From Prosapia bicincta (taxonomy: Eukaryota > Arthropoda > Insecta > Hemiptera > Cercopidae), in NCBI GenBank assembly GCA_036971475.1, contig JBAIZL010000004.1:62569168-62633167 (forward strand): a stretch of 64,000 nt of DNA, in the 5' to 3' direction. The translations under genes were made by a program, and so were the position numbers. Position 1 is the stretch's first letter. Every line of letters begins with the position of its first letter. This document shows, in pieces, positions 1 through 11,592 of this stretch. The notes under the pieces are model-generated. The model had not been told where the DNA came from and did no database searches. It was given only the letters and a program-made list of their open reading frames with translations.

Positions 1-2755
1 AACCATGTAAGACAAGTAGCTTGAAGTTTTCAGCTCAGTATTTGATTGGTAAAGAGTTAAGATAAAATTGTATTATAGAATTAAGTATAAATGGACAAAA
101 GTGGACAGATGAAGGTATAAATGACTTTTAAGTGGACAATTATAAAAGTGGTAAAGACAATGGACAATAAGTTAGCCAAAGTGTTGAGGTATAACGTACT
201 CAATAAAAATGTGTTCAGGTAGTTATTAAATAAAATGTACAAGTAGGAAATAAATGTAAATTTAAATTTAATTAAAAAAAAAAAAAATATGTATATTTAA
301 GCAAGCTTGTAAAATGTAAAAAAAATGTGTAATGTAGATATTAGGATTATTTTTTTTTGTTTAAATTAAATTAGGGGACATTGTAACATTTATGGAATGG
401 GCTATATAATATTATTTAAGAATTGGAAAATAGATGAGAAATAACTCACTCAAAATTTAGAAAGAAATTCATTAAAAGATTGGTTAGGTTAAAATTGAAA
501 CTAAATTCTGGTAAAAGCCTAGGAATTGTAAACAAGGGTTTTGAACTGGAAATGTATTAGGAAATTTGTTATATCAAATAACCTAACACATAAATTAAAA
601 TAAGATAATCTAATAATAGTTATGTGTAAACAAATTTGTAAACTGTAGGAACATAGGGCTAAGTAATTACTTGAAGGAAAAAGTGAAAAAAACGATTGTA
701 AACAATGTAAGGTTATGTTTATGAAAGACCAAGCAAAACACACACAATTCGGAAATATCACAAAAGTAAAACACAAAGACACTTCACACACTAATAATAT
801 TAATAAAATAAACACTGGAAGGTTTGTTGACGATAGGAAATTGAAACAGTAAGTTTCAATCAGGTTTAACCAAGTTAAAAGGCCATTCTAAACAAACTTG
901 TGATATGTCAGCTGTAAAACAGATGTAGGTCAGTGTGACAATCGATTCTATTGAAGAAAAAGAAAACAAACTAGATTACAGGCAACATGTGTTTTTTGGA
1001 GAAGAAAGCCGCCATATTGGTAACATTTTAAAAGAAAAAAAAGGACGCGTAGTTAGAGTTTAGTTGGATGGCGTGGGTGACGCTTACAAGATGGGACCTG
1101 CCAGGACCAGTCAAAATTCTATTTTTTTGGAAAGAGTTCATCTAAATTATACAGTTTTGTGAGTAAACTTGGCCAGATTAAACAGGAATAAGAAAATTGA
1201 AAGAGTTAATACAGTGAAAATATAATTTAAAAGAACTAAAACGGATTTAAGTGTGTGAATTGTTTAATTGGAGAGAACGGGAATTTACGTAAGCGACCAG
1301 CAAAATTTTGATATTTATTAAGTTGAGAAATAGCGCTATAAAAATAACTTTAGTGGACTTTTAAGATAGTAGAGAAGTTAAATTTGTATATTAGGATATC
1401 TTATAGTTAATTAATAGTAAGAAATAAATCCAGTTCAAATAGTTTGGCTTTTTTTTGCATTTTCAAAATTTAATATTGTTTGTTCAAAATTTATTTAATT
1501 CACCTAAGAATTTCTAAAAATATAGCCCATACTATAACCCCGAGATATAAAGAGATCTTAAACTAGCCAAAGGTATTAAAATGTGGTAACTAAAAAATTA
1601 AAAGAAAATAAGAGTTAGTATATTTTGTTAAAAGTTGTGAAGTTTATTTTTGTTCTGTTTATTGTGTTAATTGTTTACTTGTTGAATTAATAAATAATTG
1701 TAATAAAGAATTTAAATTACAAATGCCTGAGTAGTGTTGTGTGTTATAAAAATTACTTTACAATACATATAACAAATGTTCAAATTAATACCTTAGTTAC
1801 ATATTGGTAATAGTTTATTATTTCTTCAAGTATAGTTTAGTCATCACTATTTATTTATCTTTTATGATTTATTGACTGAAAAATTAAAGAAATAAGATAA
1901 ATTTCGTATAATTTAGACATTTTTTGAAAATTAAAGTGATTAATGTTTCATAATTTATTTTTCCTTGAAGAGAATTCACTTTGTAGTTATATGTATAGCA
2001 ATATACTAAAGATTGCAATACATCGTACCTATATTGAATCTGTACATCTGGTCATTAGCGTGTTTTTTTTAATTTGAGTTTTTTGGTCTCCCTCTAACAA
2101 ATTTCTTATGTGTGGTTAGGAGATGATTAAGCGCTTTCCTTAGATGTACATAATTTTACTTATTCTTCCATGACCATCTAAATACATGGCAGTCTACGAA
2201 CAAAACACCTTTTTATCTCCCTGAAAGAGTCTAGATCTATTTCAAGAATAAAGTAATCCAAACATCATGCCTTGATCCACAGTTGGATCTTTATGCATGG
2301 CAAGTGATCCTCCAATAAATCCAACAAAAGGTCGTTTGCTTCATCTTTAATCCTATCTATGTTCACAATAATTCACTAACAGTTATAGGCTATAATAGTA
2401 GCATTGGCTCTTCACTATAAAAGATACAACAAATTTAACATATTTTTTTGTCAGACCCTAACTTCTGGCCCCCATATAGGAAAGCTATAGCAGGCCCATG
2501 ATAAGAGGAGGAAAAATCTTATGTAGTATGCATTGTTTAAACTGATAAATGGTTACATTTACCATAATATTATGAAAATTGACTATTATTCTTAAAATAA
2601 TAATTAACTTATTAGAACATAATGTTTCTTTATTATGTTTAAAAGAAACATTTTATATCAGCATGTAGTATTTATAAACACCTCAGTGGTTCCTTTATGG
2701 ATGGCAAGTATTATTTAGATTAGTAAATCTAGTGAGGTTATTGACATTGTTAAAT
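1..2755. other. AT-rich stretch without a recognisable gene
   Basis: No open frame here resembles a known protein; the longest are AT-rich low-complexity frames. A purine-rich tract followed by TGTAACATTT near 366-382, and an AATAAA-bearing stretch ending TTTACA near 1762, could be the edges of an old LTR of about 1.4 kb. No second copy or target duplication was found, so this is only a possibility. A short patch near 1010-1110 has more CpG than its surroundings and could be regulatory. Confidence 0.3.
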
Positions 2756-2872
2756 TTCTTTAAATCTTTTAAAGCAGGGGTTCCCAAACTGTTAATTTTC
2801 TTTACATCTTTTAAAGCAGGGGTTTCCAAACTTAATTTTCTTTAGATCTCTTACAGCAAGGGTTCCCAAACG
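2756..2872 (+). repeat. Three tandem copies of a hAT-like terminus plus flank
   Basis: The motif CAGGGGTTCCCAAAC, typical of hAT inverted termini, begins at 2775. Close variants begin at 2817 and 2855, each preceded by a similar flank (TTTTCTTTAnATCTnTTA). The spacing is 42 and 38 bp. The third copy runs on into about 115 bp of element-like sequence (to about 2985). This looks like a hAT insertion whose left end and flank were tandemly duplicated. A possible right end is at 4190-4258, but no matching 8-bp target duplication joins the two. Confidence 0.55.
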
Positions 2873-3159
2873 TTTTGTTACCATGCCTCTTCTTCTTGAA
2901 ATGAAAGCCTCCCATGCTCCACCTCTACCATACACTATAAATAAATAGTATCTCCATATGAAAAAGAAACAAATATTATATATACAATAATACCTTGACT
3001 TACGCTACCCCGTCTTATGCGGTTTTAAATCATGATGACTCAACCTTGAGGCATAGCGTCGTGAGATCGTTTCTCTCTCAGTCCGCATCGTCAGCAGGAT
3101 CAGTTAAGCAGGCTCAGTTATGTGTTGTCACGTGAAAAATTGTCCTGTTGACCGGAACA

Positions 3160-4074
3160 CGATTTGTTCTCAAACTAAACTGATTTTTGACACATTAAAA
3201 GAAGAAGCTTGAGAGGTAGCTAAGGATAAAATGTTTAAAGCTAGCAACGGTTGGTTCAGTCAATTTAAAAGTCGTTGTAACTGGCACAGTATTGCAGAAA
3301 GATAAGAGGCAGCAAGTGCTAATAAAGAGGTTGTGCCCCTGTTTCCAGAAAAATTTAGAGCTATGATAGAAAAAGGTGTCTATACCAGCCAAACCATATT
3401 CATCATGATGAAACTGGCCTGTTCTGGAAGAAAATGCATAAAAGAACTTTTACAACGTGTGAAGAGAAAACATTTCCAGGTTTTAAGGCCGCCAAAGACC
3501 GATTGACAGTGATGGTTGGCGCAAATTCAGCTGGTGATTGCAAGTTGCAACCTCTCATGGTTTATCGCTCAGAAAATGCAAGGGAATTAAAAAAATACTT
3601 ATAAAGCTGGCTTGCCTGTGATTGGGAAGTCGAATTGGAAGGCTTTTTGAGGACTGGTTGGCTCATCATTTCATGCTTGAAGTCGAACGTTATTGTAGGT
3701 CTAAACAAATTCCTTTTAAAGTGATGCTGTTAATTGACAATGCACCTAGCCATCCCCCTTCTACTTTAACCAATTTCGACACACGCGTGAAAGTGATATT
3801 TTTGCCACCAAATAAAACTAGTTTGCATCAACCAATTGATCTGGGTGTCATCAAAACATTTAAAGCTTATTACACAAGAAGATCATTTGCGCATCTGCAT
3901 GAAGCTATGAGACAGATGAACGAGCTCTCTGTTAAAAATTTGTGGAAACCATTCAATGATTTAGATGCAATGAGAATCATTGGACAATCTTGGAATGAAA
4001 TTTCAACCTGCCAACATAGATGCCATATTAGAGGACTGAAAGATTTCGCCCATCAACTTCAAAGAATTAACTAA
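3160..4074 (+). pseudogene. Broken pogo/Tigger-type transposase
   Basis: This is a decayed transposase of the pogo/Tigger branch of Tc1/mariner (DDE_1 family, with CENP-B-type DNA binding). Conceptual translation in shifting frames gives part of the second helix-turn-helix domain (about 3220-3300), then HDETGLFWKKM around 3400-3440 with the first catalytic Asp, then PGFKAAKDRLTVMVGAN. A clean frame from 3622 to 4074 (150 aa) holds LLIDNAPSHP (second Asp) and the QPIDLGVIKTFK block (third Asp region). At least two frameshifts and internal stops break the gene, so it is not functional. Clear inverted termini were not found. It sits between hAT-like ends and may be nested in a hAT copy. Confidence 0.85.
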
Positions 4075-4189
4075 GTAAAAAAAAAGACATTTTCAAACTT
4101 TTTTATGCGCAAAACAGTTTATTTATGTTGGTAATGTAATAAACGTATGTTATAATCATATTGTTTGTCAGTTATTTAGTGCCTCTTGT

Positions 4190-4258
4190 ACTTGCGGCCC
4201 TCAGGAAAATTTTATGCAAAATTTTTGGCTCTCAAAGTATTCCTAGTGAGGACCCCTG
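4190..4258. mobile_element. Possible right end of a hAT-like element
   Basis: The stretch ends GTGAGGACCCCTG, whose complement CAGGGGTCCTCAC resembles hAT termini. The text before it (GCGGCCCTCAGG) is also of a kind seen inside hAT MITEs. The 8 bp after it (GTCTAGAC) do not match the flank of the possible left ends at 2775-2855, so the pairing is unproven. Confidence 0.3.
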
Positions 4259-5569
4259 GTCTAGACGGTTTTATATTGTATTTTGTTTCATTATTATTTT
4301 TAAAATACACAATTTTAATAATTTGTGGTAACATTGATTAAGTGATAAATATGGTCTATATTTGCTGGGTCAGCTTTAAGTTAAAGCGTCTCTTTAAAAA
4401 GTGAGACGACTTGCTTTTGCTATTAAAGTATTGAGGCTTGAATGCTTTTTTCATGGCCTCTATTGCTTGCCTAAATTTGTTTTTCACCTTAAAATTAATA
4501 ATTATTCTCACCTCCTAATGTTCTTATATGGAATAAACTCTTTCTAATTATGTAAATTTCTTATTTAGTCATGCAAGAGTTGGTGTTAAATGATTTTGGA
4601 AATATTTATTTTATAAGTGATATTAATGGATTAATTTATTAGATTTATGAAGCTTACGGGTATTGTCTTGTTACTGCTAATCATCATTGTCTTCTGCTAG
4701 AACTCACATCTCACTCAATGTCATAGGATATTTATAATGTATATGTTCTAATAAGATTAGTTTATCTGCAATGAAAGCTTAACCGCCTATGTTATCAGAA
4801 TATAGTACAGTTTCAATGTAAGGCCAAGTGTTGGCTATAAGCTTCAATAAATTCAGGAAATTTACACGTAGAATGACTGTGTTTTGTTTACAAACCAACA
4901 GAAGATTAGTTAAAGAGTTATCATGACCTAGTTATGTGTATAAAGAGGAATTCTTTGCAACAGTATACTTTTTATTAAATGTGGTTGTTCAAGATGTCAT
5001 TCTTTAATAATGATTTTCATATAATACAAAATGTTTACATGTAAAACCTTGAGGAACCTTACATAATTTCCCATTCAAGTAAGCTTATCTATATATTTTT
5101 TTTCTTTACAAATTTCACCTTTCTTAGAAAAAAATTGACATTTAGAAACTTTATCATTAAAAAAAAACAAAAATATCTTTATTTTATTTTAAATTTCTTA
5201 AATTTGTCACTTGTAAATTTTGAATAACGAAATTTTACCAAAATTAGTTTTTAAATATTTTGGTTTAAAATTAGTAAAGGCTTTGACAAAATAAAGGTAA
5301 CTTTAATTTCTTTTAAAAATTCTATTATATAACTTTGAAACTACCAGCCCTTTTGCATCTAGCATTACAAAAGATTTTTACACATATACCTTCCTTTTGG
5401 CATTCCATTTAGTATAATACATTGTTGTTAGTTGTCCCTTTAAAAGAATGTACTTTATAAGTAGTGTGAAGGGCTGACAAAGTCAATATACTAATATATT
5501 AATTAAATATGGCAACTGGTATGCTACATCCAAATAATAAAAATTTACCAGCCACCTTAATCTACCTTA
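4259..5569. other. No recognisable gene
   Basis: AT-rich sequence with no conserved frame, clear repeat or RNA gene on either strand. It may be intergenic. Confidence 0.4.
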
Positions 5570-5680
5570 TACCGCAATCTTGTTGCTGTTCATGACGAGC
5601 TGGTTGTTAATTACTTATTACACTTTTGCTATTACTTGCGACCAGACTTTTTGTTTACTAAAGGTTGTTAAACTTGGTAA

Positions 5681-5720
5681 ACATGGAGGAAACGTTTTCG
5701 TCTTACGACTTCTTTAGCCT
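5681..5720 (-). ncRNA. Hammerhead-like motif, left arm
   Basis: On the minus strand the arm reads CTAAAGA, then A, a short hairpin GTC-GTAA-GAC, then GAAA and ACG. This resembles a hammerhead core (CUGANGA, stem II, GAAA) with one core mismatch and one extra base before stem II. Penelope-like pseudo-LTRs are known to carry hammerheads. Stem I and the cleavage site were not resolved, so this is a candidate remnant. Confidence 0.35.
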
Positions 5721-5790
5721 CGTAATACCTATGTCCACGACTAACTACACAGAGGAACATATAAAAAACACAAATAAAATAACACACTAA

Positions 5791-6294
5791 TTCAAAAAAG
5801 CAGGATACAATGTAGCTTACAGAACAACAAATAAAAGCCAAACAGCTATCAAACACAGCATTAATAACAATACCAACCCATACAATAACCCAGGAGTATA
5901 CAAACTAAAATGCAACAACTGCAATAAGTTTTATATTGAACAAACAGGCAGATCTTTCGCCAAAAAATATAAAGAACACAAAAGCGCACTGCACACTATT
6001 GAATCCACATTCGCAAATCACCTTATGGACACTAAACACTTATGCAAAAGTATGGATAATAACATAAGCATCCTCCACACATGCAACAAAGGCCATAAAT
6101 TAAACACACTAGAACAGTATGAAATATATAGACATAGCAACACACATAAAAATGACATCCTAAATGAACAAACACGGCACAGATCACACATACTCTTCGA
6201 TCACATCACTTCTAACTTTCAAAATTGGTACCGAGGAAGAACAACTGCAGCATTCCTAGCGAGCGACAAAAATAAAAGGCCGAAGAAGTCGTAA
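5791..6294 (+). pseudogene. GIY-YIG endonuclease domain of a Penelope-like element
   Basis: The open frame runs from the codon after a TAA at 5788 to 6294; the first ATG inside it (6025) is not a natural start. The translation has GVYKLKCNNCNKFYIEQTGR, that is, the GIY motif (as GVY), the CxxC typical of Penelope endonucleases, the YIG motif and the following Arg. Downstream are the ANHL and NTLEQYEIYRH blocks common to this family. The Gly of YIG is Glu here, which should harm catalysis. In an intact element this domain nicks target DNA for reverse transcription. It has no RT domain upstream, so it is a fragment. Confidence 0.8.
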
Positions 6295-6312
6295 GACAAA
6301 AACGTTTCCTCC
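6276..6312 (+). ncRNA. Hammerhead-like motif, right arm
   Basis: This is the counterpart of the motif in the left arm: CCGAAGA, A, hairpin GTC-GTAA-GAC, then AAAA where the left copy has GAAA. The stem survives but the first G of the GAAA core is lost, so this copy is expected to be inactive even if the family encoded a ribozyme. Confidence 0.3.
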
Positions 6313-6420
6313 AAGTGTAAGTTAACAATTTAACAACCTTTAATTAACAAAAAGTCTGGTCGCAAGTAATAGCATAAAGTAATTAACAACCAGCTTGTCA
6401 TGAACAGCAACAAGATTTCT

Positions 6421-7275
6421 TTTTTTATACTAAAAATGTTTAATGATTGGTGTTTTTATTGTGTGAACAAAATAGTTACACAATTTCTTTCTGTATTAGA
6501 TTTAAAACTACAATTTGTTAATCCAAACAAAAAATTATTAAGTAAAATATGGTATTATCTTCATTAAAAGCTGTTATTGGCAAAAACTAAGTGTTGTTTG
6601 AAGGTTGTTATTAAAAAAAATTATAAAAAAATTGGATGAAATTAAATTTTGCAAGGATTAAACAATCAACCAGACTAATAAAGTAATAGATAACTTATCA
6701 GGTAAAATAGTATATGGACACTGGTACAATTAAGCAATAAATGGATAACCCCCACCACTAATGTCTCCATATTTATGGTAGAAGGAGAGTGCAGTGAGGC
6801 ATTGTAGTTATACTGGGCATGAAGACCAAGTAGTAGTTGGGAGTGGATACCTGTTAGTAGATTCTCTTTATTAACTTGGAGCTGATTTTGTTGAATTTTG
6901 TTATAAATAAAATTTGTAATAACTGGTAAATATTTAGTTTCTTTAGTAGCCCTTTATGCAAAATTTTATTGATTTTAAGGGATTCATACAAGTTTTAACT
7001 TAACTGGAGTTTGTAGGTGTAAACTTTCAAGGTAAGAACTAAAAAGATTTCTAATTATTAAAATTAGGCCGAGGTTTAGACTTATATACAAAATAAAGCT
7101 TTTTTAAAATTACATTTTAATTTATTGTATACTAAACAAAACCTTAAAAACTTAGAATTATCACAAAAATTGCAATTGTTACAATTGACATGAAACATTC
7201 ATATCATTACTCCTTAGTTGGATTAATCATCAGATTAGTTGGATTTTAAGGCATTATTTAATAAATCTTAATGTT

Positions 7276-7278
<3 letters not shown>
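6421..7278. other. No recognisable gene
   Basis: AT-rich sequence with no conserved frame or clear repeat. Confidence 0.4.

Positions 7279-7333
<55 letters not shown>
7279..7333. repeat. (CT)n microsatellite
   Basis: An uninterrupted CT dinucleotide run of about 55 bases, followed by a short ACACAC stretch. Confidence 0.97.
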
Positions 7334-7338
<5 letters not shown>

Positions 7339-8513
7339 ACACACACTTTCAAGTTACTTTTCACTACTCCTTTAGGCTTACAAAAGGAATTTTTATGTTG
7401 AAATGTAAACGTGAAATCTTATGCGACTTAGTTTTCAGAAAACGATTAATGAGATTGAGTTTATAATAGTCCCTGCTACACATGGCTCTCTTTTACACTC
7501 CTTTACCTATTAACATTAAATAAGTTCATAATTGGGGCTAAAGACAAACATATTATTATAATGATCATATTTTCTGCCCTTGTAAAGCTATATCCTTTCA
7601 TTTAAAGCAACAATATTTATCAATACTTTAATGATAGAAAAATAAAGATACACAAATGGTATCTTTGACAAATAACTGATTTTTTTAACACATTATCAAC
7701 TTAATTAAGCTGCTAGTTTGGCTAGAGTATTGCTTAGTAGCCTGAGAATTTCAAAGTTAACTGCCTAAATAGATTTAGTTTACTTTATTTTGTGTATTTA
7801 TTTGTTAGTGATAATTGTTTTTAGACAAATTAAGCAAAAAACCATGCAATGTGTAATATTATTTTTTTCAACATATATATTTTGCTTCATATTAGGGTTT
7901 AAGACCTCACAAGTTTTTCAGGTGTGTAATTTCCTGATAGAATATAGTACTACTAACGTTTTGTTTTTGCTAAAGGCCTAGTTTATTTTTAATTGTATTT
8001 CATGTTCTAGAGATTTTGTGTATATTTTTAGTTTATATGTTTGTAGTTTTGATTGAAATAAATGCACCAATAAAGTGTCATAATTAATAAATAACTTTAA
8101 AACACATGCTACCAATAATAATATATTAGTTACATAGACACATTCCAAAAAGCAACTATCAGAGGCAACAAAAACAAACTAAGGATGTTTTATGGTTGAT
8201 TTTTGTTGTCCTTGGGGAGGGTTGCTTTATACATAAGTTTATGTACAGAAAAATACATAAGGTTATTAGACTTATTATAGTTATGTTTAGAATTATTTAT
8301 TTTAAATTGTATGTTAATATTCCAAATAATTTTACAATTGTGTGTGTGTGTTTGCTCTTTTAATGCACTATATTCTTGTGAGAAATGTTACTGAGCTCCA
8401 TTGTGAAATGCTATTTATAGCTGTGTAGGTGATTTACTAATGTACTGTATTTTAAACTAATACAACAATTTTTTCATTTGTTGATTCCATCTTCGCGTGA
8501 GCTACTAGTAATC
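7334..8513. other. No recognisable gene
   Basis: AT-rich DNA. Small frames (for example 7790-7981) are hydrophobic low-complexity translations without family resemblance. Confidence 0.4.
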
Positions 8514-8756
8514 ACTTACAACTTTTTTTAAAAAAATGTTTTAACTTGCCTATAGTAGCACTTACTTTTTTTTTTGTGTGTGTTGAGGACGGCCGTTTCG
8601 GGAGATGTGTCCCTTTGTCAACTCAGGCCGTAACTGAGTTACGGTCTGAGTTGACAAAGGGACACATCTCCCGAAACGGCCGTCCTCAACACAAAAAAAA
8701 AAGTAAGTGCTACTATAGGCAAGTTAAAACATTTTTTTAAAAAAAGTTGTAAGTAA
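8514..8756. repeat. Near-perfect palindrome of about 240 bp
   Basis: The two arms fold back around base 8636 (CCGTAACT-G-AGTTACGG) with almost no loop. The arms match nearly throughout, including GGACGGCCGTTTCGGGAGAT and its complement, and end in TTACAACTTTTTTT / AAAAAAAGTTGTAA. The GC-rich, CpG-bearing centre stands out from the AT-rich surroundings. It is most simply a foldback-type MITE. The 64-aa frame running through it is a by-product of the palindrome. Confidence 0.9.
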
Positions 8757-9204
8757 CAATTTTTTGTTAAAACCAAACACTAATTTTAATTTTTTTAATA
8801 TTAGTATTATTCTATTAGTATTACAATATTAGTATTAATAAAATAATACTGTATTATTATTATTGGAATAATCACATTGTATTACTTATTTCGATTGAGT
8901 TTTTTATGTTCAAATACAGTGAATAACACACATAAGGAAATTATTCTTAACCCATTCATGTGCTTAGCTAAGTTTATTTTCATTCAGTAGGATTTATTTT
9001 ATCATTGTTTAGCATTGTATTTCATAATATATTATAATATATTATAATCTCACTTTTTAGTATCATATCTGTTAATTATCAAAAGTCTACTATATTTGAT
9101 GAATTCAAGTTAAGTTTAATGAAAAAGTGAGTGTGTCAAAACGATTTTGAGTACACTGTCTCTCAGTCACTGATGAAGATTGTTTAGTTTTGCCACAATA
9201 ATAA
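8757..9204. other. No recognisable gene
   Basis: AT-rich DNA up to the left terminus of the next element. The TAA at 9202-9204 is its target duplication. Confidence 0.45.
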
Positions 9205-9501
9205 CACTGCACAACAAAAAAATATTTTTTGAATGTTTCCTACACTAAATTAGTCAATTTCTACTAATTTTGGGGTGATAAAAACGAAAAAAACAATGAA
9301 AAAATTTTATTAGCTTTGGTTTTTGAGATACACAGTACTTAATCTTAAAGAGTAGTTATACTATACGTGAAAAGTGAAAGTACATAAAACAATATTGTTA
9401 TGTTTCTTTTACAATATTTCAAGTACAAAATTGATTAAAAAAACATTATTCTTAGTGTTTTGACAAATAAAAGAAGTTTGTACCACCAAATTTCAATTAA
9501 G

Positions 9502-11199
9502 TCAATCCGATTCATTGTAAGATCGCTGTCGTTTAGCTTGTCTTTTATAAAACACTTCTGGAGCATCCCTACACACAGACCAGCAGTAGTCTGCAAGCAT
9601 TGCTTCATTCCAACGGCCCTGATATCTCTGTTCCATTAAGGCAATGTCTTGATGGAATCTTTCTCCATGTTCGTCACTCACAGCTCCACAGTTTTGTGGG
9701 AAGAAATTAAGATGAGAGTGAAGAAAATGAATTTTTAAGGACATGTTGCATCCAAGTTGGTGGTAAGCTTGAAGAAGCTCTTTAACCAATGCTGTGAAGT
9801 TATCATCTCTTTTGTTACCTAAAAACCCATGTACAACTCCCTTAAAGGCTTCCCAGGCTCTTTTTTCATTTCCTGTTACAATCATGTCAAAAGCAGGATC
9901 ATTTACGATTTCACGGATTTGAGGCCCAATAAAGATGCCTTCCTTGACTTTAGCATCACTTAACCTGGGAAACTTTGCTCTCAAGTACTTAAAAGCTTGT
10001 CCTTCCTGGTCCATGGCCTTCACAAAGTTTTTCATTAGTCCCAACTTAATATGTAATGGGGGTAAGAGAACATCCTTAGGATCTACAAGAGGCTCGTAAA
10101 CTACATTTTTCTCATTAAGGTTTAGGTCTCGTGTAGGCCAGTTCACTTTTTTATAGTGAGATTTTCTATCCCGACTGTCCCACAGACATAAAAAACAACA
10201 GTACTTGGTGAACCCTAATTGCATTCCTAGGAGTATAGCAATGACTTTCAGATCACCACAGATTTGCCACTTGTGTTCTTCATATTTGATTGATTGGAGA
10301 AGTGTTTTCATATTTATATAAGTTTCCTTCATGTGTACTGCATGACCTATAGGAATAGAAGGTAGCTGATTTCCATTATGCAGAAGTACAGCTTTTAAGC
10401 TTAGTTTTGAAGAGTCTATAAACAGTCTCCATTCAGATGGAGTGTGAACCAATTTGAAGCAGTCCATCAAACCATTAACATCAGAACAAACTACGAGGTT
10501 TTCTTTTTTCTCAAAAAAAGGAAGCAAATCTTTTTGACGCTGTCTGTACTGAGATATTTTTACATCATGTTTTAGAAGATTACACTGTTGTAGTCTTGAC
10601 CCTAAAAGCTAAGTCTTTACCTCAGACAAGCCAAGATATCTTATAAGGTCACTCAACTCTGCTTGACTAATTTTGTGCGGATCACTAGATCTATCGCTTA
10701 CCTGAAAATCAGGGTCATAAGATGTTGAAGGATGGGTTGCTCCTTCTAAACAGTCTTCATCACCTTCCTCTAAAATTTCATAGTTTTGGGGTGGAGAAGG
10801 GACTGGCAAAGTGTCTGAGTGTGGTACAGGCCGAAGAGCAGATGGGAGATTAGGGTATTTAACCGCTCCTCTTTTCTTCATAGATAAACCTTGCTTAATG
10901 GGAGGAGTTAAGCAGAAATAACAGTCGTCTGTATGATTAGTAGGCTCACGCCAAACCATAGGTACTGCAAAAGCCATTGCCCGGTTTTTATTTTTCAGCC
11001 ACTCTCGCAATATGACGGAACAAGAATTGCAACAAATATGAGGAGCCCATGATTTATCTTGGTCCCCAACTTTCACACCAAAATAATGTTCATAGGCAGT
11101 CTTAACGATAGGTGTCATTTTACGTTTCTGAGCCAAAAATGTTATTTCACCACATATATAGCAAAAGCTATCGACAGAATTCACACACTTTCGAGGCAT
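9502..11199 (-). pseudogene. Transposase-like protein, one in-frame amber stop
   Basis: Two frames, 11199-10612 (196 codons) and 10608-9502, are in the same phase and separated only by a TAG at 10609-10611, giving about 565 codons in all. The N-terminal part has Cys-rich clusters (C13/C16, C56/C57/C60, C93/C96), suggesting a zinc-binding domain, then a Pro/acidic linker. After the stop come LFIDSS, ICGDLK, CCFLCLWDSR, LPPLHIKLGLMKNFVKA and SDEHGERFHQD. Acidic residues in these blocks could form a DDE-type site with a CxxC insert. I recognise this as a protein family repeated in many invertebrate genomes, without a secure name. The frame starts with ATG just inside the right terminus. Everything except the amber codon looks intact. 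Confidence 0.75.
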
Positions 11200-11396
11200 T
11201 TCAGATCAGCACTAAAATTAATTTAAAAATCAACTTCACACAATAATTTCAATAGCAACCACGTGCGTACAACTGACAAACTCACATAGGTTATGTTTAC
11301 TACTTATGAACAGCTGAAGAGAGGGAAATTATGTAAACAAACCTGTGTACCAACTGTTGGTAATGAAATATTGAAATATTTCATTTGTTGAAAACT

Positions 11397-11398
<2 letters not shown>

Positions 11399-11480
<82 letters not shown>
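11399..11480. repeat. (AT)n microsatellite
   Basis: About 80 bases of AT dinucleotides with one ACAT interruption, inside the CACTG-ended element. The YIYIYI frame over it is not a gene. Confidence 0.97.
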
Positions 11481-11592
11481 GAAATACGAGCTAATATATA
11501 ATTTTTATAGTCATTTTCGGTTTTAACACGTGGAAATACATTAAAATCAGCTAATTTCAACCTCGAAACAAAAACTTTGTTGTGCAGTGTAA

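Larger units (their letters stand above)
5570..6420 (+). mobile_element. Penelope-like element fragment with inverted ends
   Basis: Two arms of roughly 150 bp (about 5572-5722 and 6275-6418) are inverted copies of each other. They share blocks such as CAAGATT / AATCTTG, GACCAGACTTTTTGTT and the GTCTTACGACTTCTT block. Between them lies a frame for the C-terminal GIY-YIG endonuclease of Penelope-like elements. These retroelements end in repeats called pseudo-LTRs, which may be direct or inverted and often contain hammerhead ribozymes. The reverse-transcriptase part is absent, so this is a 5'-truncated copy. Confidence 0.75.
9205..11589 (-). mobile_element. Complete CACTG-ended DNA transposon with TAA target duplication
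   Basis: The left end reads CACTGCACAACAAA from 9205, and the right end is its exact 14-bp inverted complement ending at 11589. Both sides are flanked by TAA (9202-9204, 11590-11592). The 2385-bp element contains one long minus-strand reading frame with a single in-frame stop. CACTG termini and a 3-bp TWA duplication fit the CACTA/Mirage/Chapaev group, notably Chapaev3-type elements. That assignment rests on the termini and is inference. An AT array lies inside, near the 5' side of the gene. Confidence 0.8.

Noticed and set aside
519..815. 98-aa minus-strand frame with hydrophobic stretches.
   Set aside because: It is low-complexity translation of AT-rich DNA with no family, promoter or splice support.
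8546..8740. 64-aa frame across the palindrome.
   Set aside because: It is explained wholly by the inverted repeat; the two halves are complements.
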